Positions 11,897-20,870 of a stretch of 64,000 nucleotides of DNA are shown here, piece by piece. The notes beneath the pieces are model-generated. The model was not told the DNA's origin. It did no database searches and saw only the letters and a list, made by a program, of their open reading frames with translations. This stretch comes from Massospora cicadina (lineage: Eukaryota; Entomophthoromycota; Entomophthoromycetes; Entomophthorales; Entomophthoraceae), in contig JAKSZP010006727.1 of assembly GCA_022478985.1 (NCBI GenBank), positions 1 to 64,000 of the forward strand, read 5' to 3'. Made by a program: the position numbers and the translations under genes. Each line of letters begins with the position of its first letter. Within the stretch, counting starts at the first letter, position 1.

Positions 11897-12309
11897 TATT
11901 GGCGCTACAGTTCTTTAGACTGGCGCTGGGGTTAACGGTGGCTCAAAGCTGGAAAAATTGGAAAGAGCGCCAGGGAGGAAATGGAAAAATGAGTTAGAAT
12001 ACCAAATAATTTATTAAATTAAAATGCTTCAATATTTATAGGGTGCATCAGGACTCAGTGCCTTCAGGATCTTCAGAGCCTCGTTGATCAGGATCTTTAC
12101 TGATCTTCCAGAATGGCCTCCTTGAGGGCGTCCTCAATGGATAGCGTCACTCACCTGACTGAAAGGGTGGATAGGCCGCTCCACGTGACTCAAAAATAGG
12201 TGAGGATGATCCTGAAAGAGTTTCAGCTTGGTTAGGTTTGACGACCAATTTGGCACAGCCAGATTTGGAAGATGGGAATTTGATACAATTTTTATCTTGA
12301 ATCCTGACA
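11897..12309 (-). repeat. 3' LTR of element A
   Basis: Aligns over its whole length with 18003-18417. On the minus strand it starts TGTCAGGATTC and ends in a TGTAGC-containing stretch. It includes the CTATAAATATT promoter-like box and AATAAATTATT near the middle, as expected for the U3/R boundary. Confidence 0.9.
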
Positions 12310-13457
12310 AAGCCCCCTTTAAGATCCTGTCGGAGGGGGGTGTACAGCTGGAGGAACCAACCATGCACCTGGTTTACAACAGTCCCCTGAATGATGTCGG
12401 CAATGGAGTACTCAGACTTCACCTTGTGTATAACTTTGTAGGGTCCAGACCACAGTACGTTGATCTTGTTCTGTCAGCCTCCAGGTCAATGATGATAAAA
12501 GAGAATGAGGTCACCTAGTTGAAATTCTGGTAAGGAGGGTCATCCGAGATTTGATTGGGATGTCTCTCTTCCAGTGGTGGTAACAATGCCTTGAGTGGCT
12601 TGGGCTTGGAGCTGGAAAATTTCATTGGCTAGAGCCCTCATATTTAAATCAGCGTTCTTGGGAGTGGAGGCTTTGAGCAGGGGCTGGACGCTACTGGGTA
12701 GCTGAGGTGCCCGCCCATATGGGGCTTTGACTGGGGACATTTTGATGACATGGTGATAGCTTACCCGGTAAGCAAGTAAGGCGCTGGGCAAATAATGGTT
12801 CCAGTGGGCAGGATCTGAGGCAGCCAACTTCTGCAGGATGGAGACAAAAGTTCTGTTAGCCCGTTCTACTGCCCCATTAGTAGAAGGGTGGTAGGGAGCA
12901 GCGAAACTCTGGATGGTGCCAAATAATGAAGTTAATTCCTGTACTACCTGGGAGGTGAAGTTCAAACCATTGTCCAAGAGCAAGGTTTGGGGGCACCCAT
13001 GCTGGGTGAAAATGGAGCAAACAAGAAATAGGGCAGTAGCCTTAGCGGTGGCTGTAGGGACTGAGATCGCCTTGACCCACTTAGTTAGATGGTCTATGGA
13101 AAGAATAGTATACTTGTGACCATGTAGACCAGTGGGGAGGGGACCTACCATGTCGATACTAATGACATTGAAAGGTTTAGTCAGCGCAACTTCAGAGTGC
13201 TGATATCAAGAGTTGGCCCAGACTTGGGATTGGCAGGTCATACAAGCTTCCAGAACCTCTTGGATGGTTTCAACCATTTGGTTCCAATAGCAGCATGACT
13301 TCAGCCACTCATGGGTCTTCTTGACCGCACCATGCCCAACAGTAGTGTGGCCTTCCAGGATGATGTCAGTACGAGAGGAAGGCTGGATGTAGGGGAGCCA
13401 CCTCTTGTTGACTTTCTTGTAGAGTAACCCATCCTTGATCTGGGTGTCTTGAGTCAT
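12310..13457 (-). pseudogene. Integrase of element A
   Basis: Catalyses insertion of the cDNA. The zinc-binding N-domain is at 13230-13400: HTTVGHGAVKKTH, then CMTCQ, giving an H/H/C/C set. The catalytic core is in the open stretch 12540-13151 plus the bases just above it. It has an Asp in ISIDMVGPL, an Asp in LLLDNGLNFTSQ and the Glu in NGAVERANRTF, so the whole DDE triad survives. The C-terminal domain continues to the PPT with GPYKVIHKVKSEYSI and VHGWFLQLYTPLRQ. At least two stops break it (one before YQHSEV and one after SQSNLG). No chromodomain follows. Element B carries the same arrangement. Confidence 0.88.
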
Positions 13458-13499
13458 CTGGCAGAGTTTGGCTTGGAGCTAGAGGGATTCCAGTTCCCA

Positions 13500-13985
13500 T
13501 CATTTGGGATGTCCTATCAAGTCATAGAGCTGATCCTCCTCCGGGGTCAGGACTGCTAATACTGGCATCCTGGAGAGTCCATCAGCATTTTGGTGAATAG
13601 CGCCAGCGCGGTGGATGATGGTGAAGTCATAGCTTTGTAGTCGTAGGGCCCACCTGGCCAACCATCCATCTGGGTCTTTCATTTGTTGCAGCCATCAAAG
13701 GGAAGAATGGTTGGTAATAATAGTAAAATGGGTACCATAGAGGTAGGGCCAGAAATGCTTGATGGCTAAGAGAACTGCTAGGCATTCCCTCTCGGTGATG
13801 CTGTAGTTCCACTCAGCCTTGCTTAGGGTCTTGCTAAAATAAGCTACGGGATGATCAACCTGGTTCTCATTGTGCTGAGCCAGGATAGCCCCAACAGTGA
13901 TGTCGCTAGCATCTGTGAACAGCAAAAAAGGCTTGTCAAAATGGGGATGAACTAGAACAGGTTTAGTACATAAGGCCATATGTAA
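13500..13985 (-). pseudogene. RNase H of element A
   Basis: Degrades the RNA strand of the RNA-DNA hybrid. The segment reads FLLFTDASDITVGAILAQ (first catalytic Asp), SKTLSKAEWNYSITERECLA (catalytic Glu region), then LARWALRLQSYDFTIIHRAG and HQNADGLSRMP (final Asp region). The key acidic residues are therefore visible. The domain is split by a stop after the ITNHSSL block and small frame changes. It follows RT directly and is followed by the pre-integrase segment, as in all Ty3/gypsy Pol proteins. Confidence 0.88.
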
Positions 13986-14757
13986 AGCGTTGAAGGCCTG
14001 CTCCTGCTCAGATCGCCATTCAAACGGTACATTTTTTGTAGAAGGTAGAACAACAGCTCGGCAAGGTCAGCAAACTGTGGGATGAACTGACGGTAATAGC
14101 CCACCATACCTAAAAAGACTTGAATATATCGTAGGCTTTGGGGGCGTGACAACTTTTCTATGGCATTGACTTTGTTGGGGATAGGTTGAATGCCGCGCTT
14201 GGAGACCTTATGGCCTAGAAACTCTAGTTCAGGCTGGAAAAAGGAGCACTTTGAGAGCTTGAGCTTGATGGAGGCCTTCTGGAGATGCTTCAAAGACTTC
14301 CTTAAGATGTTGAAATGTCCATTAAAAGTTCGCGAAAAAACGGTGATGTTGTCCAGGTAGACCAGGACACAGGAGAGCTTCAGGTCCCCAAGGATCTCAT
14401 CCATGGCGCGCTGGAACGTGGCCAGGGCGTTGCAGAGGCCTTGGGGCATCTGTGTGGGCTCAAACAGCCCCTCATGGGAGATTAGAGCACACTTGGCTAA
14501 GTCTTCGGGAGCAAGCTCAACCTGCTAATAACCGCTGGTGAGGTCCATGGCTGAGAAGTACTGGGAACCTGCAAGCAGATGGAGAGAATCGTCGATCTGG
14601 GGCAGAGGATAAATGTCCTTCTTGATGATGGAGTTGAGTCATTGATAATCCATCACCACCCAGTGCTTGCCATCCTTCTTTTGGACTAACAAAAGAGGGG
14701 AAGACCAAGGACTATGCGAAGGGACCAAGAGCCCCACGTCAAGCAGCTGTTTGAGTT
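13952..14757 (-). pseudogene. Reverse transcriptase of element A, catalytic box YLDN
   Basis: Recognised by SPLLLVQKKDGKHWVVMDY, then SIIKKDIYPLPQIDDSLHLL, MPQGLCNALATFQRAMDEIL, LVYLDNITVFSRTF, FLGHKVSKRGIQP and FLGMVGYYRQFIPQFADLAE. The polymerase box reads YLDN (14349-14360) instead of YxDD, so the second metal-binding Asp is lost. Stops replace Trp codons at about 14639 (DYQ-stop-LNS) and 14525 (SGY-stop-QVE). Both are TGG-to-TGA/TAG transitions. A frameshift near 14040 splits it from RNase H. Clearly inactive. Confidence 0.9.
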
Positions 14758-15451
14758 CTACCGTGACCTGGGCCTCTTCAACCTTGCTCTTGTGGTAAGG
14801 CTGGGACCAAAAAGGGGGGCGTCCCCAGTTTCTACATGGTGGAGGACTCCGTTCATCCTTCCAAAGTCATAGGTTGAAGTGGAGAATAGATCCGAGTATT
14901 CCTCCAGGAGCTCCTGAACTTTAAGTCGCTGTTCATCAGAGAGGTCCTTTCCTATGTTAGCGTCAACCAAATTAACTGAGGGTGGTGACTCCAAGCCAAA
15001 GTCCCTTAAGTCCCCAAAGCTTTGGACATCAGCAACAGCCCCCATTGGTAACAGGTGACGTAAGCGGCGGGTTGGTTAGGACCTATAACTTTTGGTTTGT
15101 CAGTCAGGTTGGCTAGCAACACTGATATCAATCCAGCATATGCTGGATCAAGGATTCCGGGGCAGGTCAGCGCTTCCTTGAGAGATGGGTTATCCAGGCC
15201 TTGGACCTCCAGTAAGTACCCAAAGGGAATGTTGACGTGGACCCAGGTGTTGACAACGACCTGGGATTTTAGGGGCACAGTAGTTGCCCGGGGCAAACAA
15301 ACTGGCATCCCCTCTGATCCATCCACAGCAGGAGGGGGTAGCCGGACTCAAGAGCCCCAGATGTGGTACTTGAGCTGATCAATTCGTCCTTCAGTCTCCA
15401 GTAGGCAGGCTTGGGCCTTGACATCAGCCCTAGAATCATGGGCAGTCTCAA
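14758..15451 (-). pseudogene. Protease-RT linker of element A
   Basis: Minus-strand coding between protease and RT. It is recognised by order and by matching element B at 54665-55140. Shared blocks include LPRATTVPLKSQVVVNTWV, GYLLEVQGLDNPS, CPGILDPAYAGLISVLLANL and FSTSTYDFGRMNGVLHHVE just before RT. The last block is the usual region upstream of the fingers domain. It has a frameshift near 15045. No enzymatic motif is seen in it. Confidence 0.7.
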
Positions 15452-15521
15452 AAACCAGAGGGACTCAATGTCCTAAAAGGGAGAGAAAACCACCATTGTA
15501 GTGGATAACAGCCAAATAGTC

Positions 15522-16550
15522 TCAAAGAAACTGGGTCCCAAGGAGCAGATTGTAGCTAGTGTTGTCCAGAGCGATGGCGGTTGTATCCAAAGTGAGCTTT
15601 CTGAACTGAATTGGTAGAGAGGAATAGGCCCCTATGGATCGGGTGCACTGGGGGCCAGCTGTGCCATACTCCATGTAGTGCGGCATATTGGGGGCGACCT
15701 TGATGCGTTTCATCAGCTTGGAAGAGATAACGTTCATGGGGGAGCCACTGTCAACTATGGTGTAAACTGGAATCTTGTGGACCCGGATGGCGACTTGGGT
15801 GACCAAACTTCCAAACTGAGGTGGCAACATAAGGAACATGGGAGAATCATCAGAAGAAGAGTAAGCAGTATCAATGTCTTTATTGTCATTAGATACCGCA
15901 GCTACTTCCTCTGGGTTAACAGCTTCTGGTTTGTGTGTAGGGGATACTTGAGGCTGGACAGGGGTGTCAGCATGGAGCGCCTCGTCCTTCATGCTGACTG
16001 CCCCTTTTCCCGCCTCCTCAGCTAGACGTTTCCAACAAGTCTTAGCGCTATGCCTAAAGCCATTGCAATAGGTGCACCGAGGATGGGGGTTTTTCTGGTT
16101 CTCAACTACATGGACCCTAGGGCGGTTAGAGGGGCCAGTGGACGCAGCTTTAGAGTGCAGGATTGTGGCAGGGATCTCGTTGAGGGCCTCCTTAATCTCC
16201 CTGATACAAGTGAACCCATTCTTCTGCCTGATCATGTGCATCTGGACCTCAGGATAGGACCCCAGGGCGGAGATGATGGCGGTGATGGCGTCATCCAGAG
16301 TGATATGGTTTGTCATAACCAAAGGTTGTGCCTGAGCATAGAACCAGTTGGCAAACTCCATAGGGTTTTCTCCTTTGTTAAGTCAAATGCCCATGAACGC
16401 TTGCTTCTGGTTGGCCAAGGTTTGGTTACTGCCAAACTCTTGGATCAGGGCAGTGCGGACCTGTTCCCAGGTGTTACACTCCTTCAGATGGGGAGTCATG
16501 ATTTCCCAGGCGGTGCTGTCTAGGCAGGAGTGGATATGCTTCACCTTTTG
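15522..16550 (-). pseudogene. Gag capsid/nucleocapsid and protease of element A
   Basis: The capsid part (16360-16550) reads AWEIMTPHLKECNTWEQV and QTLANQKQAFMG. The open part 15522-16361 continues with capsid residues, then a CCHC zinc knuckle CTYCNGFRHSAKTC (C-x2-C-x4-H-x4-C, about 16034-16075) that would bind RNA. A linker rich in acid and serine follows. The aspartic protease has TIVDSGSPMNVIS (catalytic DSG near 15744-15766) and ends LLLGTQFL. Gag packages the RNA and the protease processes the polyprotein. One CGA-to-TGA stop lies near 16381 (FMGI-stop-LNKGE). This is the best preserved knuckle-protease module in the window. Confidence 0.88.
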
Positions 16551-17240
16551 TCAATTGGTGGCCTCCTCCATGGAACTCTCATAGGCATACAGGAAGGAGG
16601 TGATACTCTCCCATCCGGGGGTGAACTTTTCCTTGAAGCTAGGTTTAAAGTTAGTGACAATAGGAGTGGAAAGGGTGTTAACGCCTGGGATAGGTGTCAT
16701 CTCCGAGATCTCCATTTCTGCATATTCTCGAGGAACCTGCTGATCTAACCGCCTTTGCAAGCCTTCTAAGTCTTCTTGGATGTATTCCCAATTTTGACTG
16801 AGGGTGGAAGCGGACGCCTTGCTGGCAACCTGCTCCTTTAAGGATTGAATCTCGGCGTTCTGTTGTTGGAGCTGGTTTTTGATGGTGGCCAACTGGGTTT
16901 CAAACCCACGACATGTTGTTTCAAGCCAGGAGATGTGAGCATTGGTAAGCCTCATGAAAGCGCTGAGGTTATCCATCTCATCTGACAGCGCTTTGATGGA
17001 GACCCTGGGGTCAAGGGGGACACCATCCAATCGGAGCTTGCACCCCAATGCCACCTTTTGGATCTGGTCCCACAGGGCAGCCAGGGCGGTTATTATATCC
17101 CTTCGCCAGGGGTCTTCAGGTTCACCCGAGGTTGGGGGGCCTGAAGGCCCTGAAGGCCCCGGTCTCAGGTCCAGCTGGCCCTTGGTCCCTTGGGTCCAGC
17201 TGGCCCCCTAGGCCCTTCTGGCCCAGAATCCGCGGGGGAA
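16551..17240 (-). pseudogene. Middle Gag of element A: collagen-like run and coiled coil
   Basis: Between the N-terminal Gag domain and capsid lies a Gly-Pro-X stretch: SGPEGPRGPAGPKGP in one frame, then GPSGPSGPPTSGEPEDPW in another (17125-17230), split by a frameshift. It runs into WRRDIITALAALWDQIQK and a heptad-rich helix with KNQLQQQNAEIQSLKEQV, which should form a coiled coil. The tail has PIPGVNTLSTPIVTNFKP before capsid. Element B has the same layout (GPKGPEGP near 52780, then a helix and GVNTLSTPLVTNFKP). A trimerising collagen-like or coiled-coil segment in Gag could help particle assembly; this is inference. Confidence 0.75.
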
Positions 17241-17444
17241 TAGTCATGAGAGGCCAGCTCTCAGTAGTGCTGCTGTAGGGACCATACCAGTTCTTTGACT
17301 TGTTGTAACCACTGGGTCCATGTCACTTCAAACAGCTGGGCATTTTGGTAAAACTGCTCCTCGAGGTAGCCAGAGATGCCGCTATCTAATACCATGACTT
17401 GATTGCAGATCTCATTGATTAATCGTCAGTTATCGAGAATAGCT

Positions 17445-17942
17445 TCACAATTTGTCATGCATGAAGGAAGAGGCAGCGTCATAAAAGTTTATAATATAGG
17501 AATGTAAATTTTGGGTGAGCCTTAAGTGCCAGGAGACCTCCTGATGGTGTAATCTGACTAACTGGAGGAGGTGATGAATTGTGGGGTGGACGAAGTTATG
17601 AAGGTAGTGATCAGGCCCCAAGGTAAGCTCCCCATCAGGTAATGCAGCTGAGGCGTAGAGGTCCCACATTGTGGATGGTATGATGGAGGTGCAGGAGTGG
17701 CTGGAGTGGGCGCCCTCAGTGTAGATGCCGTGGACTAATTGTTGAACAACATTGTTGGTATGTTCAAACTGAAGTTGGTATTGTCTCCCATCTAGAGAGG
17801 GCGGTGAGAGTTGGAAGATGGCACGAAACTCTAGCCTTTCCAGCTGCAAGGGTGGCATCATGTACCGAGAAGTACTAAACCATTGAGTAACGCTCCTCAA
17901 TTGACCAGTCATTTGGTCGTCAGGGCTGCTGTTGGTTTCCAT
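17445..17942 (-). pseudogene. N-terminal Gag domain of element A
   Basis: Starts at ATG 17942, ~60 bases inside the 5' LTR and just after the PBS, the normal place for gag. It is open for 165 codons. Starts METNSSPDDQMTGQLRSVTQ, with a conserved middle PSLDGRQYQLQFEHTNNVVQ and HYLHNFVHPTIHHLLQLV. Element B has the same protein (MENTSSPEDQAADQLRSVT). No known domain is recognised in this N-terminal part. It ends in a stop in the DKL region and the frame resumes further on. Confidence 0.8.
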
Positions 17943-17980
17943 TTATGTGATAGACGTTTTCGCTTAGGTCAGCTTGGAGC

Positions 17981-17998
17981 CCCCTGTAGTGAGCACCA
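17981..17998 (-). other. Primer-binding site of element A
   Basis: TGGTGCTCACTACAGGGG on the minus strand, four bases inside the CA end of the 5' LTR. It starts with TGG, the complement of a tRNA CCA end. The same 18-mer lies inside the B LTR. The matching tRNA was not identified. Confidence 0.75.
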
Positions 17999-18002
17999 CT
18001 TA

Positions 18003-18417
18003 TGTCAGTGCTACAGTTCTTTAGACTGGCACCGGGGTTCACGCTGGCTCAAAGCTGGAAAAACTGGAAAGAGTGCCGAGGAGGAAATGGAAAAATGAGT
18101 TAGAATACCAAATAATGTATTAAATTAAAATGCTTTGATATTTATAGGGTGCATCGGGACTTGGTGCCTTTGGGATCTTCAGAGCCTCATCTGATCAGGA
18201 TCTTTACTGATCTTCTGGAATGGCCTCCTTGAGGGCGTCCTCAATGGATAGCGTCACTCACCTGACTGAAAGGGTGGAAAGGCCGCTCCACGTGACTCAG
18301 GAATAGGTGAGGATGATCCTGAAAGAGTTTTAGCTTGGTTAGGTTTTGATGACTGATTTAGCTTGGCCAGATTCAGAAGATGGGAATTCAATACAATTTT
18401 TATCTCAAATCCCAACA
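18003..18417 (-). repeat. 5' LTR of element A
   Basis: Begins TGTTGGGATTTGAG on the minus strand and ends in a TGTAGCACTGACA-type end. It aligns with 11897-12309 throughout. Contains a CTATAAATATC promoter-like box and an AATACATTATT/AATAAA-like region. Confidence 0.9.
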
Positions 18418-20138
18418 CACACTAGAGTATAGTCATAAGGTGTTAACTAAATGTATCATGTAATTATTTTCCAAAATACAAAGTATGGTCAATTTCATGG
18501 ATAAATTAGGGAAAACTTCCTTGATCACGCTAATGGTGAGAGAAACATTCACTTCATCCAGTTTTGTCTTGAGTAATCCATATGTGCTTTCTATAGTTCT
18601 CATCTTTTCCACCAATTATGAGTGTATGGCTGAAAAACTCCTTTTATGATTTCTGGGTCAATTCCCTTCTCCCTTGCTTGGGTAATTACATTCACATCCA
18701 TATTAACCACCTGGCAGAGCGGATCAGGTGTATCTTAATACATGAATAAATTAGAAATAAAAAGGTCATCATTAAGTATATCAGGTGGAACAGGGTTGAT
18801 CACAGTGCTAGATTGTTCCTTATCTAGACAGCTGTTCCTTTTCCTGAGTCTTGATCTGTTTCTTTTTCTGTAACATATACAAAATTAGCTTGTTCTATAG
18901 GCTTTTTATCACAACATTAGGCAATTTGCCTGAGTTTCTCACATTGGTAGCAGCGGCTCTGGTTTTTATCCACTCATTTCTGTCCTTTAGTTTTAAATCC
19001 TGTTATTACTTGATTCTGATGTTCGTGATTATACTCAGTAAATTTCATAGTATTCTGAGCTTTGGTTTGAATAATTACAAGGTTCAATTGGGTGACTTGA
19101 ACGTTGCTCCTAACATCTTTAAATTATCCACCAACTGTGATGTGAAGTTTGGTTCACAAACGCTGACACCATAGTCTGATGCAAATCTTGATAGGGATGA
19201 AGCACCACTTGCATTTCAATGCATGCATCAAAATTGAATAACATTTTTGCACTGGCCAGGATTTTCTATTCCTGGTAAAATTGGTTGGCAAAGATGTCAA
19301 TGTCTCATCCTTTCTGAACTGAATTTCCATAAACTCCTGTTTATGGTTAACCATCCACGTAGAGCAACTAAACTCAGTCATTATAGCTTCTTTGGATTTG
19401 TTATAGTTTCAATTATCCTCGTTAATATGGGCCAACAACAAATTTTTGCAATCAAAAATCACGCAGTTCATAATGGGTACTGATTTCAGTCAGTCCCCAT
19501 ACCCAAACATTGTCATTTTGAATTAAAGGAAAAATTCTGGTACGTTATCCTAATGAAAAGTAGTTAATTTTGATATATTTAAAAATTTCTCCATCACTTC
19601 ACTGGCAGGAGATTCCAGGCCAGCAACCTGATTAATGATAGCTGTAATTTCAGGAGTCATCTCTAAAAATTTTAGCAAAAGATTCATGCATATTTCTTGG
19701 TGTTTTTTTCTTTCCCACTGAATTTTCATGCAGATCGATATTGGCACTGGCTACTTCCATCAGGGCGCAATTGCACTTGATAATGAGATTCTATAAAGTA
19801 CTTCAACATCCACGCCAAGTCCTCCTGCATCCAGTGAAAGCGTTCTTTATCCACTTCTTGCTCTGATTTCTGTAATAAAATCTCTTTGATTAATTTGGCC
19901 TCCTTTTATTTCAGTGAGGTGACCTTCACATATAGATCGTTATAACTTTTTCATCCTGAGCAATTCCTTCCTCAGCTTTTATCACATGCTCCTCTAAAAT
20001 AGTGAAATCAGCTTGTGACACTGAGCTCAGCACATACTGGATAATAATCTTTTTAAACCTTCACAGATTCCAAAGTTCAGTTTTGAACGACATTGTGCTG
20101 ATAATTTCTTCTGTAAATTTGGCAAGAAAACTCAACTA
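18418..20138 (-). pseudogene. Gag of element C (remnant)
   Basis: Minus-strand Gag fragments with many stops. Near the start (about 19960-20070) SQADFTILEEHVIKAEEGIA is an acidic helix as in Ty3-type Gag. 19154-19381 has NHKQEFMEIQFRKDETLTSL, which matches the capsid block of A (NQKQAFMG) and of D (KQKQEYMGIQFKNGET). Near 18912-18955 CYQCEKLRQIA then C is a knuckle whose His is lost. The part between 18430 and 18800 (NPVPPDILNDDLFISNL and downstream) is probably the Gag-protease linker; no DSG was found. Confidence 0.6.
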
Positions 20139-20156
20139 CCACTGTAGTGAGCATCA
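20139..20156 (-). other. Primer-binding site of element C
   Basis: TGATGCTCACTACAGTGG on the minus strand, next to the end of the LTR. It differs from the A/B site at two positions. Confidence 0.6.
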
Positions 20157-20158
20157 AA

Positions 20159-20870
20159 TGTAAACCTTTGAGCTGCTCACATGGTTTTAGGTTACTGCAA
20201 GGATCTAAATTGGTTTTGAACCATATTATTTATACATGATAATTTAGTTTGCAAAAGTATGGAGACTATTACCCTAGGTGAGCTTTCACAACAAACTGAT
20301 TTTTAAACTAACAAAGGGATTTTCCCTTTAACTCTTCTTTCAGAGACGTGGAGAGCCTCACTAGATATATTTTAACTAAGGATAATCAATTCCTCTGCTC
20401 CTATATCAAGATTAACAAGTACAATAAAATGTATAACTGTTAAGATATTCAAGTTATTTCTGTTTGCTTTATTTTACTTCAATCAAGGGACTTTATAGGG
20501 AATATGGCGCCAACTATTACGTTGGAACCTCCTTAGGAGATGGCCACCATCGCTGATAGATTACCTTCTTAGGTTACAACCTTACGTGGAATATCCCTCC
20601 TCCATAAGGTTTCTCTCTCTAGAATTATGGCATCAGTAAATTATCCTATTGAGGTTAATTCACAATTTGCTACCAGAAGTTCTGTTGGCACTTCAGCAAC
20701 TAATAAGTTCCCTGAGATTATTGGTGACAAAACCTGATTAACTAATATAAGTAAATTGCCAATAATTCAATTGGCAATCAAACCATATAAAAAATAAATG
20801 TTGGGGATCATCCCTAACAAAATCATTAGCAATCCAGTGGATCAAAACTCTGCTTAATCAAATCCCAACG
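20159..20870 (-). repeat. 5' LTR of element C
   Basis: Placed between the PBS and the minus-strand start GTTGGGATTTGATTAAGCAG (20870, first base changed). It contains CCCTATAAAGTCCC (about 20493-20508) and AATAAAGC as promoter and poly(A) signals. GTTAGGGATGATCCCCAA (about 20801-20818) also occurs, much as in the T-element LTR near 7925, so C and T may share an LTR family. The partner 3' LTR was not found. Confidence 0.5.

Larger units (their letters stand above)
11897..18417 (-). mobile_element. Complete Ty3/gypsy LTR retrotransposon A (6.5 kb)
   Basis: LTRs 11897-12309 and 18003-18417 (413 and 415 bp, about nine in ten positions alike by eye) begin TGT and end ACA on the minus strand. Just inside the 5' LTR is the PBS TGGTGCTCACTACAGGGG (17981-17998). 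Just inside the 3' LTR is a polypurine tract AAAGGGGGCTT (12310-12320). Between them come Gag, protease, RT, RNase H and integrase in Ty3/gypsy order. Flanks TACAC/CACAC are a near-perfect 5-bp target duplication. It inserted into element C. Stops and frameshifts in every region make it non-autonomous. Element B at 51573-58627 is its close relative on the other strand. Confidence 0.92.
8785..20870 (-). mobile_element. Ty3/gypsy element C, interrupted by element A
   Basis: Minus-strand LTR retroelement in two parts. The 3' half (8785-11896) has RT, RNase H and integrase in Ty3/gypsy order. The 5' half (18418-20870) has a Gag with knuckle remnant, primer-binding site and 5' LTR. Element A (11897-18417) separates them, with near-matching flanks TACAC (11892-11896) and CACAC (18418-18422). 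All coding regions are riddled with stops, so C is older than A. The protease segment was not identified; it should lie near the A insertion. The 3' LTR was not found. Confidence 0.65.

Noticed and set aside
16050..16523. 157-codon plus-strand open frame over element A
   Set aside because: Antisense to the Gag capsid/nucleocapsid of A, whose zinc knuckle and protease are on the minus strand. Other plus-strand frames across 15097-17278 are rejected for the same reason.
20799..20819. Palindrome TGTTGGGGAT/ATCCCTAACA resembling a junction of two LTR ends
   Set aside because: It lies inside the 5' LTR of C, and the same GGGATGATCCCCAA block occurs in the T LTR at 7925 without any junction, so it is just part of an LTR family sequence.
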